From Actinomycetes bacterium (GTDB lineage Bacteria > Actinomycetota > Actinomycetes > JAHEKZ01), in assembly GCA_024644435.1 (NCBI GenBank), contig JAHEKZ010000015.1, forward strand, positions 1-47,218: a stretch of DNA of 47,218 nt, in the 5' to 3' direction. The translations under genes and the position numbers were made by a program. Each line of letters opens with the position of its first letter. Positions within the stretch are counted from its first letter, which is position 1. This document shows positions 9,725 to 20,290 of the stretch, piece by piece. The notes beneath the pieces are model-generated. The model saw only the letters and a program-made list of their open reading frames with translations, was not told the origin of the DNA and did no database searches.

Positions 9725-11587
9725 GTGGCCAAGCAAGTGGTGCAACTCGATCGGGTAATCATCAGGTTCGCCGGCGACAGCGGCGACGGCATGCAGCTCA
9801 CCGGTGACCGGTTCACAAGTGAGACAGCGATGTTGGGCAACGACCTCGCCACGCTGCCTGACTTCCCAGCCGAGATCAGAGCCCCCGCCGGCACCCTTCC
9901 CGGGGTGTCGGCCTTCCAGCTGCACTTCGCCGACCACGACATCATGACGCCCGGAGACGCCCCGAACGTCCTGGTGGCGATGAACCCGGCCGCGCTCAAG
10001 GCCAACCTTCCCGATCTGCCCCGCGGGTCAGACCTGATCGTCAACACCGACGAGTTCACCAAACGAAACCTGCACCGGGTCGGGTACGACGAGAGTCCCA
10101 TGGAGGACGGGTCTCTTGAGGCCTACCGGGTTCATGCGATCCCGCTCACGTCCATGACCGTGGGAGCCCTCAAGGACGTCGACGTCACGCGCAAGGAGGC
10201 CGAGCGGGCGAAGAACATGTTCGCGCTCGGTCTCCTCTGCTGGCTCTACCACCGCCCCACCGAGGGGACCATCGCGTTCCTCGAGCAGAAGTTCGCCAGC
10301 AAGCCCACACTCCTGCGGGCGAACACGATTGCGTTCGAAGCCGGCTGGAGCTTCGGCGAGACCACAGAGGACTTCTCGGTCTCCTACGAGATCAAGCCCG
10401 CCCCCGTGCGCCCAGGGCAGTACCGAAACATCAGCGGGAACCTGGCCATGGCGCACGGCCTGCTCGCAGCCTCGTGGCGGTCGGGATTGCCACTCTTCCT
10501 CGGGTCGTACCCGATCACGCCGGCCTCCGACATCCTCCACGAGCTCAGCAAGCACAAGCGCTTCGGCGTCCGGACCTTCCAGGCCGAGGACGAGATCGCT
10601 GGTGTCGGAGCTGCCCTGGGTGCCGCGTTCGGTGGCCACCTTGGGGTGACGACGACGTCCGGCCCCGGCCTGGCCCTCAAGGCCGAGACCGTCGGACTGG
10701 CCGTGTCGCTCGAGCTGCCACTCGTGATCTGCGACATCCAGCGCGGCGGGCCCTCGACCGGTCTGCCGACCAAAACCGAGCAGTCCGACCTGCTGCAAGC
10801 GCTGTACGGGCGCAATGGCGAGGCGCCGGTGCCGGTGGTGGCACCCCGATCACCCAGCGACTGCTTCAACGCCGCCGTCGAAGCCGTCCGGATCGCCGTC
10901 ACCTACCGGACGCCGGTGATCGTGCTCTCCGACGGCTACCTGGCGAACGGCTCCGAGCCCTGGCGAATTCCCGACCTCGACGAACTACCAACCATCGACC
11001 CGGAGTTCGCCACGGAGCCGAACCACACCTCCGCCGACGGCAAGGAAGAGTTCTGGCCCTACCTGCGTGATCCCGAGACTCTCGCTCGCGCTTGGGCTGC
11101 CCCCGGCACGGCGGGGCTGGAGCACCGGATCGGCGGGCTCGAGAAGCAGGACGGCTCAGGCAACGTCTCGTACGACCCGGCAAACCACGACCTCATGGTG
11201 CGGACCCGACAGGCCAAGGTGGACCGCATCGCCGCCTCCATCCCGCCTCTGGAAGTCGACGACCCTGGCGATGACGCCGACATCCTGGTCCTCGGATGGG
11301 GTTCCACCTACGGGCCGATCGGAGCAGCCGTCCGCAGGTGCCGCGACGCCGGGCTGCACGTCGCCCAGGCCCACTTCCGCCACCTCAACCCACTGCCGGA
11401 CAACACCGAGCACGTGCTCAAGCGCTACCGCACGGTCCTGCTCCCCGAGATGAACCTGGGGCAGCTGGCCATGCTGCTTCGAGGTCGGTTCCTTGTCGAC
11501 GTCATCTCGTACACCCAGGTACGGGGCATGCCGTTCAAAGCTGCCGAGCTGGCCTCGGTCATCCAGGAGGCTGCATCCGATGAATAG
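9725..11587 (+). CDS. korA: 2-oxoacid (2-oxoglutarate):ferredoxin oxidoreductase, alpha subunit with N-terminal gamma domain
   Basis: 620 aa; RFAGDSGDGMQLTGDRF...PDFPAEIRAPAGTLPGVSAFQLHFA; SYPITPASDILHELSKH; TTTSGPGLALKAE. Confidence 0.92.
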   Translation: MAKQVVQLDRVIIRFAGDSGDGMQLTGDRFTSETAMLGNDLATLPDFPAEIRAPAGTLPGVSAFQLHFADHDIMTPGDAPNVLVAMNPAALKANLPDLPRGSDLIVNTDEFTKRNLHRVGYDESPMEDGSLEAYRVHAIPLTSMTVGALKDVDVTRKEAERAKNMFALGLLCWLYHRPTEGTIAFLEQKFASKPTLLRANTIAFEAGWSFGETTEDFSVSYEIKPAPVRPGQYRNISGNLAMAHGLLAASWRSGLPLFLGSYPITPASDILHELSKHKRFGVRTFQAEDEIAGVGAALGAAFGGHLGVTTTSGPGLALKAETVGLAVSLELPLVICDIQRGGPSTGLPTKTEQSDLLQALYGRNGEAPVPVVAPRSPSDCFNAAVEAVRIAVTYRTPVIVLSDGYLANGSEPWRIPDLDELPTIDPEFATEPNHTSADGKEEFWPYLRDPETLARAWAAPGTAGLEHRIGGLEKQDGSGNVSYDPANHDLMVRTRQAKVDRIAASIPPLEVDDPGDDADILVLGWGSTYGPIGAAVRRCRDAGLHVAQAHFRHLNPLPDNTEHVLKRYRTVLLPEMNLGQLAMLLRGRFLVDVISYTQVRGMPFKAAELASVIQEAASDE

Positions 11588-12692
11588 CCCAGCCCCAGGA
11601 TTCGGCCTGATCGCGGCGGCGGCCGGCAAGGACTCTCACGTCGACCCGCTCGCTGGTATCCCGACCGTCGACGAACCACTGAAGACCAAAGATTTCAAGA
11701 CCGACCAAGAGGTCCGATGGTGCCCGGGCTGCGGTGACTACGCCGTACTGGCCGCCGTCCAGTCGTTCCTTCCCGAGCTCAACATCCGCCGCGAGAACAT
11801 CGTCTTCGTCTCGGGGATCGGCTGCTCGTCGCGCTTCCCGTACTACATGAACACGTACGGCATGCACTCCATCCATGGCCGCGCACCGGCGATCGCCACC
11901 GGGCTGGCGATCTCACGTCCCGACCTCTCGGTGTGGGTGGTCACCGGTGATGGCGATGCACTGTCGATCGGCGGAAACCATCTGATCCACGCCCTGCGCC
12001 GCAACGTCAACCTCAAGGTGCTCCTGTTCAACAACCGGATCTACGGCCTCACCAAGGGCCAGTACTCACCGACGTCCGAACAGGGCAAGGTGACCAAGTC
12101 GACACCCCTTGGTTCACTGGACGTCCCGTTCAACCCCGTGTCACTCGCTCTCGGCGCCGAAGCCTCGTTCGTCGCTCGCACAATCGACTCCGACCGCAAG
12201 CACCTGACCGGTGTGCTTCGAGCCGCAGCCCACCATCGAGGCACTGCCCTGGTCGAGATCTACCAGAACTGCAACATCTTCAACGACGGCGCCTTCGAGC
12301 TCTTGAAGGCACCTGACACCCGCGACGATGCGGTGATCCGTCTCGAGCACGGCGAGCCCATTCGCTTCGGGGCCGAGGGGCAGCACGGCGTGGCCCGCAT
12401 GCCCGACGGCACGCTGCGGGTGGTCGACGTCGCCGAGTACGGCACCAAGCGCCTTCTGGTGCACGACGCCCATGCACCGAACCCGGAGGTCGCCTTCGCG
12501 CTCTCACGCCTGGCCGATCCCAGCAGCCTGAACGCCACGGCCATCGGCGTCTACCGAGACGTCCACCGGGCCACCTACGACGATCTGCTGCACGAGCAGA
12601 TCGCCGCGGCCGTCGACGACCAAGGCATCGGCGACCGGCCGGTCCTGGAAGACCTGATCGCCGGAAAGGACACCTGGCACGTGGACACCTGA
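11580..12692 (+). CDS. korB: 2-oxoacid:ferredoxin oxidoreductase, beta subunit (TPP-binding)
   Basis: WCPGCGDYAVL, SGIGCSSRFPYYMNTYGMHSIHGRAPAIATG, VVTGDGDALSIGGNH (TPP motif); ATG overlaps the korA stop. Confidence 0.93.
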   Translation: MNSPAPGFGLIAAAAGKDSHVDPLAGIPTVDEPLKTKDFKTDQEVRWCPGCGDYAVLAAVQSFLPELNIRRENIVFVSGIGCSSRFPYYMNTYGMHSIHGRAPAIATGLAISRPDLSVWVVTGDGDALSIGGNHLIHALRRNVNLKVLLFNNRIYGLTKGQYSPTSEQGKVTKSTPLGSLDVPFNPVSLALGAEASFVARTIDSDRKHLTGVLRAAAHHRGTALVEIYQNCNIFNDGAFELLKAPDTRDDAVIRLEHGEPIRFGAEGQHGVARMPDGTLRVVDVAEYGTKRLLVHDAHAPNPEVAFALSRLADPSSLNATAIGVYRDVHRATYDDLLHEQIAAAVDDQGIGDRPVLEDLIAGKDTWHVDT

Positions 12693-12732
12693 CCCACCGG
12701 TCCCGCTCGTGGCGGGGTGACAGGATGGCCAG

Positions 12733-13659
12733 GTGTCGGAGCGCCGCCGCGGACTCATCTATGGCCTGTCCGCATACCTGTTGTGGGGCCTATTCCCCCT
12801 CTACTTCCCGCTCCTCGACCCCACCCCACCCGTCGAGATCTTGGCGCACCGGATCGTCTGGTCGCTGGTTGTTCTGCTGCTGGTCATCGCGATCACGCGT
12901 CGATGGTCATGGATCCGTCCGCTGCTGCGCGACCGTCGACGAATGGTTCTGCTGCCGGCCGCAGCCGTGACCATCGCGATCAACTGGGGCGTCTACATCT
13001 ACGGGGTCAACAGTGGGCAGGTCGTCCAGACCTCTCTCGGCTACTTCATCAATCCGCTGGTCAGTGTGCTCTTTGGTGTCCTGCTGCTCAAAGAGCGACT
13101 GAGGCGACCCCAGTGGGCTGCGGTCGGCCTCGGATCCATCGCGGTTGTCGTGCTGACAGTCGACTACGGCGGACTTCCCTGGATCGCGCTGACGCTGGCG
13201 GTGAGCTTCGGCACCTACGGACTGGTCAAGAAGACCCTGAACATGGGCGCCGTCGAGAGCCTGTCGGCCGAGACCGCCATTCTGGCGCCGGTGGCCGCCC
13301 TGTACCTGGTCTTCCTCGCGTCCACCGGTTCGAGCGCCTTTGTCACCGAGGGTCCTCGCATGGCTGCGCTCCTCGCATCCCTCGGTGTGATCACCGTGGT
13401 GCCGCTGCTCTTCTTCGGCGCCTCCGCGACCAGGCTCCCCCTTACGTGGATCGGACTGCTGCAGTACACAGCTCCGGTGCTGCAGTTCCTGATCGGGGTC
13501 TACGTCTACAACGAGCCGATGCCGGCGTCACGCTGGATCGGTTTCGCACTCGTGTGGTCGGCGCTCGTCGTGCTGGCGATCGACTCGCTCGTGGCGGTTC
13601 GCCGTGGGCGGGCACGAGTCGACCTGGAGATCGACGAGGCGGCGCAGGAGGCTCGCTGA
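12733..13659 (+). CDS. rarD: RarD-like EamA/DMT superfamily transporter
   Basis: 308 aa polytopic; RRGLIYGLSAYLLWGLFPLYFPLL, LPLTWIGLLQYTAPVLQFLIGVYVYNEPM. Confidence 0.85.
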   Translation: MSERRRGLIYGLSAYLLWGLFPLYFPLLDPTPPVEILAHRIVWSLVVLLLVIAITRRWSWIRPLLRDRRRMVLLPAAAVTIAINWGVYIYGVNSGQVVQTSLGYFINPLVSVLFGVLLLKERLRRPQWAAVGLGSIAVVVLTVDYGGLPWIALTLAVSFGTYGLVKKTLNMGAVESLSAETAILAPVAALYLVFLASTGSSAFVTEGPRMAALLASLGVITVVPLLFFGASATRLPLTWIGLLQYTAPVLQFLIGVYVYNEPMPASRWIGFALVWSALVVLAIDSLVAVRRGRARVDLEIDEAAQEAR

Positions 13660-13672
13660 CCGTGGCTGCTTG

Positions 13673-13837
13673 TCAGATACCGGTGGGCGGCATCCGTCGT
13701 AGAAGACCCTTGCGCGTCATCTCGTCGCGCTCGTCCGCCTGTCGCTGGTAGGCAGCAGCGCGTCGCTCGCGGTCTCGCCAGAGAGTGACTCGAACCCACG
13801 TCACAGATCGGGCCACCAACTCCCGAGGACTCCCCAT
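13673..13837 (-). CDS. Small basic hypothetical protein
   Basis: MGSPRELVARSVTWVRVTLWRDRERRAAAYQRQADERDEMTRKGLLRRMPPTGI; fills a gap on the nuo strand; no recognised domain. Confidence 0.3.
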   Translation of the reverse strand: MGSPRELVARSVTWVRVTLWRDRERRAAAYQRQADERDEMTRKGLLRRMPPTGI

Positions 13838-13880
13838 GACGCTCCTCCCCTCCGGTAGCGCTCCAGCCTTCGCCACCACG

Positions 13881-14870
13881 CTAGCCGACGCGGGAGATCA
13901 CGGCGTCGCACAGTGACTCGAGCGATGCCCTCGCGGGGCCGGCCGGCAGCGGCTTCAGTGACTCTCTGGCGGCGTCCGCGTGCCGCTGCAGGTCGGCTCG
14001 CGAACGAGTCATGGCCTCGCTTGCGCGCAGCAGCTCGAGCGCGCGCGCGTGCCTGGTGTCGTCTGAGAGGTCGCTACGCAGTAGATCCTGCAGCTCTGCG
14101 TCGGACGGGTCGACCGACGCCAGGGCGTGGAGGACTGGAAGGGTGCGCACACCCTCGCGAAGGTCGGTACCAGGGGTCTTGCCGGAGTCCTGGCTGTCAC
14201 TGCTGACGTCGAGGACGTCATCGGCGAGCTGGAACGCCACCCCGATGAGCTCGCCGTAGGTAGTCATCACCTCGATGATGTCGTCACTGGCTCCCGACAT
14301 CATCGCCCCGAACCGACCCGACGTCGCGATCAACGAACCGGTCTTGTCGGCGACCACCCGCAGGTAGTGCTCGACGGGATCGTCACCGTCAGCCGGGCCC
14401 AGCGTCTCCTGGATCTGTCCGACGACGAGGCGGCCGAAGGTCTGCGCCTGAATGCGCACCGCATCGGGGCCGAGATCGGCCAGTAGCTCCGATGCCCGCG
14501 AGAACAGGAAGTCTCCCGTGAGGATGGCGACGGTGTTGTCCCACCGGGCGTTCGCCGAAGGTGCACCACGGCGCAGCTCTGCCTCGTCCATCACGTCGTC
14601 GTGGTACAGCGTGGCCAGATGAGTCAGCTCGACAACCGCCGCGGCCGGCATCACACCTCGCGACGTCGGGTCCCCGAAGTGCGAGGCCAACAGGACCAGA
14701 AGGGGCCGAAAGCGCTTCCCTCCGGCGTCCACCAGGTGTCGAGAGGCCTCGGTGACAAAGGGGTAGTCCGACTCGAGCGAGCGACGCAGAAGGCTCTCGA
14801 CATCGTCGAGGCCCTGAGTGAGAGACGAAGCCAGGTCCGCGTCGATCCGTCCGAGGTCGAAGTCGCTCAT
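13881..14870 (-). CDS. Polyprenyl diphosphate synthase (quinone side-chain type)
   Basis: GGKRFRPLLVLLASH, DDVMDEAELRRG (first Asp-rich motif), FQLADDVLD (second Asp-rich motif); start 1 nt after the nuoN stop. Confidence 0.9.
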   Translation of the reverse strand: MSDFDLGRIDADLASSLTQGLDDVESLLRRSLESDYPFVTEASRHLVDAGGKRFRPLLVLLASHFGDPTSRGVMPAAAVVELTHLATLYHDDVMDEAELRRGAPSANARWDNTVAILTGDFLFSRASELLADLGPDAVRIQAQTFGRLVVGQIQETLGPADGDDPVEHYLRVVADKTGSLIATSGRFGAMMSGASDDIIEVMTTYGELIGVAFQLADDVLDVSSDSQDSGKTPGTDLREGVRTLPVLHALASVDPSDAELQDLLRSDLSDDTRHARALELLRASEAMTRSRADLQRHADAARESLKPLPAGPARASLESLCDAVISRVG

Positions 14871-14871
14871 G

Positions 14872-16428
14872 TCAGCGGATGAAAGCCGCGGCTTCCTGCG
14901 CAAGGTCGATGACCGGACCCGGCACCACTCCGAGCGCCACCGTGCCCGCCGCACACACGGCCACGGCCAGCGTCGTAGCGGCGCCTGGCAGCGCCAGGGA
15001 GGGAGCGTCGTCGGGTGGGTCGGAGAAGTACATCAGCACGATCACTCGAACATAGAAGAACGCCGCAACAGCGCTGAAGATGGCGCCGACGATCACGAGC
15101 GGGGTGGCGCCTCCGTTGACCGCGGCTTCGAACACCAAGAACTTACCGATAAATCCGCTGGTCAAGGGGATCCCGGCGAAGGACAGCAGGAAGAGCGACA
15201 GCACAGCCGCAATGATCGGTGAGCGGCGACCAAGCCCGGCCCAGCGCGACAGATGGGTCGCCTCCGATGTGCCGTCGCGCACGAGCGTGACCAGTGCGAA
15301 CGCCCCAATCGTCGCAAACCCATACGCGACGAGATAGAACATCGTGCTCGACAGACCGGAGTCCGACGCGGCAGTGACGCCGGTCAGGATGAACCCAGCC
15401 TGCGCCACCGACGAGTAGGCGAGCATGCGCTTGATGTCGGTCTGGGTGATCGCCAAGATCGATCCGACAACGATCGTGAGAATCGTGACGACCCAGAACA
15501 TCGGACGCCAGTTCCAGTCGTAGTCGCCGAGCGCCACGTAGAAGATCCGCAGCATCGCCCCGAACGCAGCGACCTTGGTGGCCGCAGCCATGAAGGCCGT
15601 GACCGGCGTGGGGGCCCCTTGGTAGACGTCGGGAACCCAGGAGTGGAACGGGACAGCGCCCACCTTGAAGAACAGGCCGATCGCCACCATGCCGGTGCCG
15701 ATGAGCAGGAGCGGGTCGAGCCCGACTCCGGAAGAGAGCGAGTCGTAGATTCCCGTAAAGGAGATCGATCCGGAGTAGCCGAAGAGGAAGGCAGAACCGA
15801 AGAGCAGGAAGGCCGATGAGAACGACCCCAGCAGGAAGTACTTCAACGCCGCTTCCTGGCTCAGCAGCCGTCGGCGGCGCGCCAGTCCCACCAACAGGTA
15901 GAGCGGCAGCGACATGACTTCGAGCGCAACGAAGAAGGTCAGTAGATCGTTCGATGCGACAAAGAGCATCATGCCGCCGACCGAGAAAAGGGCCAGCGGC
16001 CAGACCTCGGTCTGCGACACCCGCGCCGCCACCAGCTCGCGCTCAGAGGCGCTGCCCGGAATGGTCGCACCGGAGGGTGTGAACGCATCGCCCGCAGAGT
16101 CGACGCCGCGCTCGACGAAGAGCAGGAAGGACAAGAGCGCCAAGACCAGGATCGTGCCCTGGAAGAACACCGCTGGTCCGTCGATGGCCACGGTTCCGGA
16201 AGCCGCCAGGTCACCGAGCTTTGGCCGCGTCACGGCTAGCAGAACCACAAACGCCACGACGAGGGTGACCAGGCCAAGAGCAACCTGAACTGTGCGGCGC
16301 GGCCCACGCGGGGTGAACGCCTCGACCAGGACGCCGACGATGGCCCCGCCGAAGACGATGAGCATGGGGGCGAGCAGCTGGTACTCGAAGGTTGGCGAGG
16401 TGAACCCGTCTGCGAGGTGAGGCATCAT
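14872..16428 (-). CDS. nuoN: NADH-quinone oxidoreductase subunit N (main set)
   Basis: 518 aa; VALEVMSLPLYLLVGLARRRRLLSQEAALKYFLLGSF, GAVPFHSWVPDVYQGAPTPVTAFMA. Confidence 0.95.
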   Translation of the reverse strand: MMPHLADGFTSPTFEYQLLAPMLIVFGGAIVGVLVEAFTPRGPRRTVQVALGLVTLVVAFVVLLAVTRPKLGDLAASGTVAIDGPAVFFQGTILVLALLSFLLFVERGVDSAGDAFTPSGATIPGSASERELVAARVSQTEVWPLALFSVGGMMLFVASNDLLTFFVALEVMSLPLYLLVGLARRRRLLSQEAALKYFLLGSFSSAFLLFGSAFLFGYSGSISFTGIYDSLSSGVGLDPLLLIGTGMVAIGLFFKVGAVPFHSWVPDVYQGAPTPVTAFMAAATKVAAFGAMLRIFYVALGDYDWNWRPMFWVVTILTIVVGSILAITQTDIKRMLAYSSVAQAGFILTGVTAASDSGLSSTMFYLVAYGFATIGAFALVTLVRDGTSEATHLSRWAGLGRRSPIIAAVLSLFLLSFAGIPLTSGFIGKFLVFEAAVNGGATPLVIVGAIFSAVAAFFYVRVIVLMYFSDPPDDAPSLALPGAATTLAVAVCAAGTVALGVVPGPVIDLAQEAAAFIR

Positions 16429-17993
16429 GAGTCCTCCCCGTCCGTTGCGGCGCCATCTGTCGTGACATCACCGACCGGCACTTCCGGCTCGACGGGGGCG
16501 ACTTGAAGGAAGCTGTAGGTACGTTCGATCGCCGGGTTCACCACGTCGAACACCGGCTTCGGGAAGATCCCGACGGCGAGCGTCAGCGCGAGGATGGGCG
16601 CAAAGACCACCACTTCGCGCGGAACCGCATCGCGCATTCCCTTGACGTTCTCGGTCTCGGGCCCCTGCGCCACTCGCTGGTACATGATCAGCACGTACAG
16701 CGACGACAGCACGATCCCGATGACGGCGATAACGGCAGCCACCGGCCAGCGCTGGTACGAGCCGATCAGCACTGTGAGCTCTCCGACGAAGCTGGCGAGC
16801 CCGGGCATGGCAAGGCTGGAGAGCCCTGCGACGAGGAAGAACCCGGCGAGCAGTGGTGCCACCCGCTGGACGCCGCCGAACGACGGGATCAGGCTCGAAC
16901 CGCGTCGTTTGACCAGGAATCCGGCGACCAGGAACAGCGCAGCGGTCGAGAGTCCGTGCGCCACCATGTAGACGACAGACCCAGACCCACCGATCTCGGT
17001 GAAGGCGAAGATACCCAAGATGATGAACCCGAAGTGCGAGACAGAGGTGTAGGCGATCAGGCGGTACATATCCGTCTGCCCGATCGCCACCAGAGCGCCG
17101 TAGACGATGCTGATGACCGCCAGCGTGACGACGAACGGGGCCGCCCACTCAGAAGCGTCAGGGAAGATCGGAATCACCATTCGCAGCATCGCGAAGGTGG
17201 CCACCTTGTCGAGCACGCCGACCAGCAGGGTCGAGGTTGCGGGCGTTGCCGAGGCAGCAGCGTCTGGCAGCCAGGTGTGAACCGGAACCATCGGCGCTTT
17301 CACAGCAAAGGCGAAGAAGAACCCGGCAAACAAGATCTTCTGGGTATCTGGGTCGATCGGCATACCCGCAAGCAGCGTCCAGTCAAAGGTTCCGGTGCCA
17401 AGCTCTCGAGCCGACACGACGTACAACCCGATCAGTGCGGCCAACAGCAGCAGGCCTCCGAAGAGGCTGTACAGCAAGAACTTCACCGCTGCGTACGTGC
17501 GCTGACCCCGCCCGAACATCCCGATCAAGAAGTAGACCGGAATCAGCATGACCTCAAAGGCCACATAGAAGAGGAAGAGGTCAGTTGCGGCAAAGACGAA
17601 GACGATGGTGCCGAGCAGGGCCAGAAGCAAGGCGAAGTAGGTCTGCGGACGATGCCGCTCGTTGTCGTCGGCGTCGTTCCAGCCGGCCAGGATGACGACC
17701 GGCCCCAGTGAGACGGCCATCGCGATCAGCACGAGGGCTATGCCGTCGACACCCAGGGCATAGCTGATTCCGAACTGCTCGATCCACGGGGTCTTCTCAA
17801 CGAACTGGAAGGGCTCGGCAGCATTGGGCTCGAACGAGATCGCCATGGCCACCGTGAGGGCCAGCATGACCAGCGAGACGACCAGCGCGATCTGCTTGGC
17901 CAACAGCTCTCGGCCGTGCGGCAGGAACCCGACAACGACCGCGGCCGCGAAGGGCAGTAGCCCCAGGATGCTCAGTACCGGAAAGTCGTTCAC
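16425..17993 (-). CDS. nuoM: NADH-quinone oxidoreductase subunit M (main set)
   Basis: 522 aa; FEVMLIPVYFLIGMFG, FFFAFAVKAPMVPVHTWLPDAAASATPATSTLL. Confidence 0.95.
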   Translation of the reverse strand: MNDFPVLSILGLLPFAAAVVVGFLPHGRELLAKQIALVVSLVMLALTVAMAISFEPNAAEPFQFVEKTPWIEQFGISYALGVDGIALVLIAMAVSLGPVVILAGWNDADDNERHRPQTYFALLLALLGTIVFVFAATDLFLFYVAFEVMLIPVYFLIGMFGRGQRTYAAVKFLLYSLFGGLLLLAALIGLYVVSARELGTGTFDWTLLAGMPIDPDTQKILFAGFFFAFAVKAPMVPVHTWLPDAAASATPATSTLLVGVLDKVATFAMLRMVIPIFPDASEWAAPFVVTLAVISIVYGALVAIGQTDMYRLIAYTSVSHFGFIILGIFAFTEIGGSGSVVYMVAHGLSTAALFLVAGFLVKRRGSSLIPSFGGVQRVAPLLAGFFLVAGLSSLAMPGLASFVGELTVLIGSYQRWPVAAVIAVIGIVLSSLYVLIMYQRVAQGPETENVKGMRDAVPREVVVFAPILALTLAVGIFPKPVFDVVNPAIERTYSFLQVAPVEPEVPVGDVTTDGAATDGEDS

Positions 17994-17994
17994 G

Positions 17995-19929
17995 TCAGAG
18001 CCTCACCAGTACGAGGACGCCGACGACCAGAACGGCCCCGGCGAGCATGGACAGCGCATAGGAGCGCACGAACCCGGTCTGCCAACGACGCAGGCGCGCG
18101 GAGCCGCCGCCGATGAGAGCGGCTGAGCCATTGACGAATCCGTCGATCACGCGGTTGTCGAAGAAGACGAGGAACCTCGTGAGGTACTGGCCCGGCCTCA
18201 TGAAGACCGACTCGTTGAACGCGTCTTGGTAGAAGTCTTGGCGCGCGGCCCTGGTGACCACTGTTCCTAGCGGCGCCTGTACCGGCACCGGCTTGCGCAG
18301 ATACATGCTGTAGGCGATGGCCACCCCGACCAGGGTCACCGCGATGATGATCGCCGTGATGGCGAGCACCGGGATGCCGAGCTCGTGCTCCTCTTCGGGT
18401 CCGACCACGGGCTCGAGCCAGAGCACGATCCGGCTGCCTGAGTAGAGGACATACCCCAGCACGACCGACCCGATGCCGAGCAGCACCATGGGCACCGTCA
18501 TCGACCGAGGCGACTCGTGCGGATGCACGTCATCCGCCCAGCGTTGCTCGCCGAAGAAGGTCATGAAGACCACGCGGCTCATATAGAAAGCCGTGATCCC
18601 GGCGCCCAAGATCGCGGCAACGCCGAGCCACACGTTGTCGGCCAGAGCTGCCTCGATGATCTTGTCCTTGGAGAAGAAGCCGGCGAACGGTGGGATACCG
18701 ATGATCGCCAGGTAGCCCACGAAGAACGTGATGAACGTGATGGGCATGGCCTTCCGAAGCCCGCCATAACGTCGCATGTTGACCTCGTCGTCCATGCCGT
18801 GCATGACCGACCCGGCACCGAGGAACAAGCCAGCCTTGAAGAAGCCATGGGTCAGCAGGTGGAAGATGGCAAACGCGTAACCAGCCGGCCCCAAGCCGGC
18901 AGCCAAGATCATGTAACCGATCTGGCTCATGGTCGAGGCCGCCAGTGCCTTCTTGATGTCGTCCTTGGCCGTACCGACGAACGCACCGAACAGCAGCGTC
19001 AGGACACCGACCAGCACAACGGCGAGCCGTGCACCGTCGGAGAGGTCAAAGATCGGGTTCGACCGGACGATCAGATAGACACCCGCGGTCACCATGGTGG
19101 CCGCGTGGATCAGGGCGGACACCGGCGTCGGACCGGCCATGGCGTCGCCGAGCCAGGCCTGCAGCGGAAGCTGGGCACTCTTGCCGGTGGCCGCGAGAAG
19201 TAGCAACAGCCCCATGGCCAGTACGACACCCGAGCTGGCCTGCTCGACACCGGAGAAGACCCCCGAGAAGGCCGTCGTTCCAAACGTCGTGACCATCAGC
19301 ATGATCGCCAGCGACATCCCGATGTCGCCGACGCGGTTCATCACGAACGCCTTCTTGGCCGCAGTCGCGTACTCGGCCTTGGCGTTCCAGAAGCCGATCA
19401 ACAGGTACGAAGCGAGCCCCACACCCTCCCAGCCGACGTAGACGAGCACGTAGTTGCTGGCCAGGACCAGAAGGAGCATCGACGCGACGAAGAGGTTGAG
19501 GTAGCCGAAGAACCGACGACGATCGGGATCGTTGGCCATGTAGCCCAGCGAGTAGACGTGAACCAGCCCGCCGACGAACGTGACGAGCAGCACGAACGCC
19601 ATCGACAAGGGGTCGAGCTGGAACCCGACATCAACGCTGAAGTCACCGATGGGCGCCCACGTGAAGAGACTCTGGGCGAAGGAACGGTCAGCAGCCGGCT
19701 CACCGACCATCTGAAGAAACTGAACCAATCCGAGGAGGAAGGCCACCCCCACCAGCGCGGTCGCGAGCAGCGGTCCGAAGCTGTTGGTGCGACGGCCGCC
19801 GAGCAGAAGTACGACGGCTCCCAGCAACGGCAGGGCGATCAGCAGCCACGTCAGCCCGAAGACACCGGTGGCGTCACTGACGACCTGTTGCCCGCCCTCG
19901 CTCCAGTGAACGACTGCTGCGGCGTTCAT
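17995..19929 (-). CDS. nuoL: NADH-quinone oxidoreductase subunit L (main set)
   Basis: 644 aa; [54 protein letters not shown]. Confidence 0.95.
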   Translation of the reverse strand: MNAAAVVHWSEGGQQVVSDATGVFGLTWLLIALPLLGAVVLLLGGRRTNSFGPLLATALVGVAFLLGLVQFLQMVGEPAADRSFAQSLFTWAPIGDFSVDVGFQLDPLSMAFVLLVTFVGGLVHVYSLGYMANDPDRRRFFGYLNLFVASMLLLVLASNYVLVYVGWEGVGLASYLLIGFWNAKAEYATAAKKAFVMNRVGDIGMSLAIMLMVTTFGTTAFSGVFSGVEQASSGVVLAMGLLLLLAATGKSAQLPLQAWLGDAMAGPTPVSALIHAATMVTAGVYLIVRSNPIFDLSDGARLAVVLVGVLTLLFGAFVGTAKDDIKKALAASTMSQIGYMILAAGLGPAGYAFAIFHLLTHGFFKAGLFLGAGSVMHGMDDEVNMRRYGGLRKAMPITFITFFVGYLAIIGIPPFAGFFSKDKIIEAALADNVWLGVAAILGAGITAFYMSRVVFMTFFGEQRWADDVHPHESPRSMTVPMVLLGIGSVVLGYVLYSGSRIVLWLEPVVGPEEEHELGIPVLAITAIIIAVTLVGVAIAYSMYLRKPVPVQAPLGTVVTRAARQDFYQDAFNESVFMRPGQYLTRFLVFFDNRVIDGFVNGSAALIGGGSARLRRWQTGFVRSYALSMLAGAVLVVGVLVLVRL

Positions 19930-19990
19930 CGAACACTCTCCGAGATCAGGGGCGTGAGCCCGCTCAGAACACGACGTAGCGTCATCGCGA

Positions 19991-20290
19991 TCAGAGCTTC
20001 AGCAGGTTGGGGTCGTCGACCGAAGCCGACCGGCGGGTACGGAAGATCGTGACGATGATCGCCAGCCCAATGACCACCTCGGCGGCCGCCACGACCATCA
20101 CGAAGAAGGCCACCACCTGCCCGTCGATGTTGCCGTTCAACCGTGCGAACGACACGAAGGCCAGGTTGGACGCATTGAGCATCAGCTCGATGCACATGAA
20201 CACCACGATCGCGTTGCGGCGCACGAGGACGCCGACCGCACCGATCACGAAGAGGATGCTCGACAGATAGAGGTAGTTCTCCGGGTTCAT
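19991..20290 (-). CDS. nuoK: NADH-quinone oxidoreductase subunit K (main set)
   Basis: 99 aa; [34 protein letters not shown]. Confidence 0.95.
   Translation of the reverse strand: MNPENYLYLSSILFVIGAVGVLVRRNAIVVFMCIELMLNASNLAFVSFARLNGNIDGQVVAFFVMVVAAAEVVIGLAIIVTIFRTRRSASVDDPNLLKL

Noticed and set aside
10028-10798. 256-aa minus-strand ORF inside korA
   Set aside because: Shadow ORF of korA; no motif
16503-17711. 402-aa plus-strand ORF antisense to the main nuoM
   Set aside because: Same shadow-ORF artefact; the nuoM reading is unambiguous
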